In this document: piece by piece, positions 60,978 through 64,000 of the stretch | Numbering within the stretch: the stretch's first letter is position 1 | Layout: each line of letters starts with the position of its first letter | NCBI GenBank assembly: GCA_023439125.1 | Contig: JAEXOU010000005.1 | Coordinates: 186,001 to 250,000, forward strand | DNA length: 64,000 bases | Direction of reading: 5' to 3' | Source of the DNA: Bacillota bacterium | GTDB taxonomy: Bacteria; Bacillota; Clostridia; Lachnospirales; Lachnospiraceae | Translations under genes and position numbers: made by a program | The notes under the pieces: model-generated | Seen by the model: only the letters and a program-made list of their open reading frames with translations | Databases searched by the model: none | Told to the model about the DNA's origin: nothing

Positions 60978-62729
60978 TTACTGCTTTGATAACATTTTTA
61001 TTACAGCCTCTAGTTGTTCTAGCAATTGCCTAGAAAATTCAAAATCGGTCTTCTTTAAAGCAAGTTCAATTCTTGTTTCTAATTCTTTTTTCTTTTGTTC
61101 CAGTTCAAGATAATCTTTATCAAAATGATTCGCGTAAATTATTTTCCTAAATTTTCGAGTGCTCATTTTACGAAGAGTATTATCTTCGATATACAAGATA
61201 TAATCGACACAGTTTGCAACGGTATAGAAATCGTGAGATACCATAAGAACAGCACCATTGTAGTTACGTATTGCTTGTTCTAATGCAGCCTGTGAATAAG
61301 TGTCAAGATGGCTAGTTGGTTCATCAAGTAATAAAAGATTTGCATTACTAGTAGAAATCTTTGCTAATTGCAGTAGATTCTTTTCACCACCTGATAAGGA
61401 GTTGACTTTCTGAGTAAGGACGTTTTCTTCAAAACCATAGTTCGAGAGATATTCTTTAATTTCATCATAAGGAGAGTCATAAATTTCTTGGAATTCTTCA
61501 AGAATTGTATTGGATTCATTCAACATTTCTCCTTGTAGTTGTGAAAGAAATGCAATCTTAGCATCTTCATGTAAGTGAATTGATTCACAATCATTTTTAT
61601 AAATATCACGAAGTAATGTGGTTTTTCCAGTTCCATTTGCTCCAATGATTGCAACTTTATCAGAAGCTTTTAATTCGAAGGAAACAGAGTCTAGTAACAG
61701 TTCATCAAAGGAAACAGAGTAGCTATTAACTTTCAGAATATCTTCGACATTTTCCAAAGGCTGATTTGTTTGTAACAGAATACTTGGCTGTTTGATATCA
61801 ACAAATGGAGCTTTAATTTGATTCGCTTCCAAACGCTTGATAATGGATACTCGTGCATGAACTGCGCGACCTTTTGCAGCACAAGTATGAATGGTAGCAT
61901 CATCTCTAAGCTTATCCAGTATTTTTTTGTTACGCTCAATTTCTTCTTGTTCTGCAACTGCTTGTTCTTGTAAATCAATTTTTGTCTGAAGCAGAGTAAA
62001 ATTATATTCCGTGTAACTTCCATCGTACTCTTGAAGTTCTTGATTTTCAAGATGTATGATCTTATTAAAACAATGATTTAATAAGTAACGGTTATGTGTA
62101 ATAACAAGCATAATTCCTTTGTGGGAATTAATCAGATCCATTAAAGAATTTAAATGTTCAAAATCTAAGAAAACATCAGGCTCATCCATAATCATGAGTT
62201 CTGGAGCAGTAAGCATCTCTTTGATTACTTGAATTAATTTAAATTCACCACCACTAAGATTGGATACGAGCTGATTTTCATAATTATTTAAGTTAGCTAA
62301 ATTAAGCTTCTTTGTTATATTACTTTCAAAATTATCACCATCCATTGCATGGAATGAATCTAAAGCTACTTGATAATTCTCAAGTAAAGCGTCTAATTCC
62401 GTGGAGGTTTCCATTTCGGTGCAAATCGCATGTATCTCCTGCTGTATTTGAATAAATTTTTCTGCAAGGTAATCAAAGACAGTTACATCTTTCATATGAT
62501 CGAGTGATGTAAATTGGCTAACATAACCAATTCGACAATTAGGAGCAATCTCAATTTTTCCATCGAACAAATAATGATCAGGGTTCATAATCATATCGAT
62601 TAGTGTACTCTTACCAGTACCGCTTGTTCCGATGAATGCACAATGTTGCCCATCTTCTAATGTAAATGAAATATTATTATATAGATCCTTCTGTGGAAAT
62701 GAGTAGGATAAGTTTTCAATTTTAATCAT
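60978..62729 (-). CDS. ABC-F family ATPase with unusual first Walker B
   Basis: A 583-residue soluble protein with two ABC domains. Domain 1: Walker A GTSGTGKST, signature LSGGEFKL, Walker B LMIMDEPDVFLD and switch ITHNRY. Domain 2: GANGTGKTT, LSGGEKNLL, LLLLDEPTSHLD and SHDFY. The interdomain helical linker (about 235-300) has ARVSIIKRLE. Domain 1 departs from the DEPTNHLD and SHDRYF forms, though the catalytic Glu is kept. The start at 62729 has AAAGGA 5 nt upstream; the in-frame ATG at 62762 is less likely. It differs clearly from the YdiF-like protein at 15699 and could be an antibiotic-resistance-type (Lsa/Vga/OptrA-like) member, which is inference. Confidence 0.88.
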   Translation of the reverse strand: MIKIENLSYSFPQKDLYNNISFTLEDGQHCAFIGTSGTGKSTLIDMIMNPDHYLFDGKIEIAPNCRIGYVSQFTSLDHMKDVTVFDYLAEKFIQIQQEIHAICTEMETSTELDALLENYQVALDSFHAMDGDNFESNITKKLNLANLNNYENQLVSNLSGGEFKLIQVIKEMLTAPELMIMDEPDVFLDFEHLNSLMDLINSHKGIMLVITHNRYLLNHCFNKIIHLENQELQEYDGSYTEYNFTLLQTKIDLQEQAVAEQEEIERNKKILDKLRDDATIHTCAAKGRAVHARVSIIKRLEANQIKAPFVDIKQPSILLQTNQPLENVEDILKVNSYSVSFDELLLDSVSFELKASDKVAIIGANGTGKTTLLRDIYKNDCESIHLHEDAKIAFLSQLQGEMLNESNTILEEFQEIYDSPYDEIKEYLSNYGFEENVLTQKVNSLSGGEKNLLQLAKISTSNANLLLLDEPTSHLDTYSQAALEQAIRNYNGAVLMVSHDFYTVANCVDYILYIEDNTLRKMSTRKFRKIIYANHFDKDYLELEQKKKELETRIELALKKTDFEFSRQLLEQLEAVIKMLSKQ

Positions 62730-62893
62730 ATCGTTCCTTTCTTCTTCACAAATCAATAGCATAACATCTTTTTATATGAAATACAATAATTATTATTTAA
62801 ACAATTGCGGTTAAGTATGTTTCGTGATAGAATAAATCTGTTTATGATTTACCAAATAATTCTTGAAATTTACAGATAGAAAGAGAGATTGAT

Positions 62894-63979
62894 ATGAAAA
62901 GAAAAGGATACTTCATAGCTTGTTTCCTATGCGCTTGTTTTTTATTCAATGGCTGTAGTCATAAAACCTCTAAAACAGTTGCTCCAGTGGATAATATGGT
63001 AACAAATGGGCCAACATATGAATCGACGATTGAGCCTACCAAAGAACCAGTAAATGAGTCAACAAGCGAGCCGACAAGCGAGCCACTAGATGAACCGACA
63101 AGTGAGCCGACAAAAGAACCGACAGATGAGCCAACGACAGAGCCAGTGGGTGATTCAACAAGTGAGCAAATAACAAATGAAACGCAAGCAAAAACAGAAG
63201 CTGAATTGCTAATTGATCAATATTTAGAAATTTCGAAGGAGGAATCCTATTTTTTTGATACAGTGAAAGAAGAAGAATTACAGTTATTACATAGTTCCAA
63301 AACAACGAGCAAAGAGTTTAAAAAATTTGAAGGAACTTGGAATCGAACGAATTGTATGAATTCCTATAGTGGAGTCCTTACGATATCAGATGTTAAGGAA
63401 GATAGCTTTCAGGCGTCTGCAGGACTATCTTTTTATTCTCACAGTGGGGTATTATTACAAACTGAGGGTTATTTTATTAGCGATACAAAGGCGGTAATTG
63501 AGTATAATGGGATAGAAGAGTATCCAACTTGCTTGATATTATTAGTTTTCGAAGGCGATAATCTTCAAGTTATTGGTATTGGGGAAGAATTTGGATTTGG
63601 AGCTAATGTAAGGATTGACGGTACATATACACAAAATGAAGTACATTATTTAAATGAAAATCAACTCAATGATAATTTTACTGAATCAGAACAAAATAAA
63701 ATGAAAGCCTTGTTGAGTAAGGAAGGTTATGATTATATCGATCTTTTTGAAACTCCGGTTCAGTATGGAATCATAGATACAATGAGTGCAACTGCTGTTT
63801 TTGAAGATGGAACAGAAAAGGCTGGAAAGTTTTATAGTTGTTTTATACCTACGATGGGAGGATATGACTTTGAATTATTCCTTTCTAAGGATGGCTTCGC
63901 TTATTGGAAGCAATCTGAAAAAACCTTTCTAACAGATGATTGGAATACAACAACTATGCCAGAAATCAAGTACAATTAA
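62894..63979 (+). CDS. Lipoprotein with Glu-Pro-Thr/Ser repeat stalk
   Basis: A 361-residue protein with a lipoprotein signal peptide whose lipobox ends FNGC (Cys21). A stalk of about a dozen EPT/EPTS/STSEP units (about 45-100) follows, then an unrecognised outer domain (about 105-361). That domain has FEGTWNRTNCMNSYSGVLTI, FGFGANVRIDGTYTQ (a lipocalin/beta-barrel-like rhythm), and a final GGYDFELFLSKDGFAYW segment. It is anchored in the membrane with the domain held away from it. Function unknown. The gene is divergent from the ABC-F gene, 164 bp away. Confidence 0.78.
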   Translation: MKRKGYFIACFLCACFLFNGCSHKTSKTVAPVDNMVTNGPTYESTIEPTKEPVNESTSEPTSEPLDEPTSEPTKEPTDEPTTEPVGDSTSEQITNETQAKTEAELLIDQYLEISKEESYFFDTVKEEELQLLHSSKTTSKEFKKFEGTWNRTNCMNSYSGVLTISDVKEDSFQASAGLSFYSHSGVLLQTEGYFISDTKAVIEYNGIEEYPTCLILLVFEGDNLQVIGIGEEFGFGANVRIDGTYTQNEVHYLNENQLNDNFTESEQNKMKALLSKEGYDYIDLFETPVQYGIIDTMSATAVFEDGTEKAGKFYSCFIPTMGGYDFELFLSKDGFAYWKQSEKTFLTDDWNTTTMPEIKYN

Positions 63980-64000
63980 CGCTTAGAATTCCTAAGTATC

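Overview
The window is low-GC, densely coded Firmicute DNA. Strong AAGGAGG-type ribosome binding sites, TTGACA/TATAAT promoters, ScpAB, meso-diaminopimelate dehydrogenase, two DacF-like carboxypeptidases, hybrid cluster protein and large secreted xylanases suggest a strictly anaerobic, spore-forming, plant-fibre-degrading clostridium. A Lachnoclostridium (Clostridium) phytofermentans-like member of the Lachnospiraceae is my inference; no database was consulted. No rRNA, tRNA, CRISPR array, transposase or prophage was seen.

Layout. 1-8.5 kb: end of a Xer-type recombinase that has lost its catalytic residues, DAHP synthase (minus strand), pyrimidine-nucleoside phosphorylase, an FtsX-like permease, an Ig-like surface protein and a D-Ala-D-Ala carboxypeptidase. 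8.7-11.7 kb: a promoter-driven operon of metallophosphoesterase, degenerate M50-like membrane protein, scpA and scpB. 12.2-19.6 kb: Y-family polymerase plus YolD-like partner, then two paralogous zinc-ribbon membrane proteins flanking an ABC-F ATPase with an attenuator-like leader. 19.8-25.0 kb: a five-gene siderophore uptake operon behind a promoter with a Fur-box-like site. 25.2-30.8 kb: ddh, a second metallophosphoesterase/carboxypeptidase pair and a SulP transporter. 31.0-35.1 kb: an iron-type regulatory pair (Fur-like HTH protein plus DUF2325), a MATE exporter, and a Crp/Fnr regulator divergent from a hemerythrin. 35.3-38.4 kb: two cysteine-containing proteins that may be spore-surface proteins, a HAD phosphatase, a cysteine hydrolase and a small minus-strand ORF.

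38.6-50.5 kb is the hemicellulose locus: two giant GH10 xylanases with the same CBM-CBM-GH10-CBM-CBM-CBM plan, a protein between them made only of the same carbohydrate-binding modules, and a downstream tandem array of structured repeats. An intracellular GH3 glycosidase at 57.8 kb could finish xylo-oligosaccharides. In between lie hcp, an NHL/beta-propeller surface protein, a CYP152-type peroxygenase and a DUF434 protein. The right end holds a second ABC-F protein (minus strand) and a lipoprotein.

Three regulatory patterns connect genes. A 14-18 bp palindrome lies exactly 41.5 bp upstream of the predicted start sites of both the hemerythrin and hcp genes, which points to the Crp/Fnr protein encoded here. 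Fur-type boxes sit at the siderophore operon and the Fur-like/DUF2325 operon. The two xylanase leaders share a promoter core and a distal GGAGGG element. Two dispersed repeat families, one MITE-like with TCATTTTGCAC ends and one cassette of perfect hairpins, fill many intergenic gaps.
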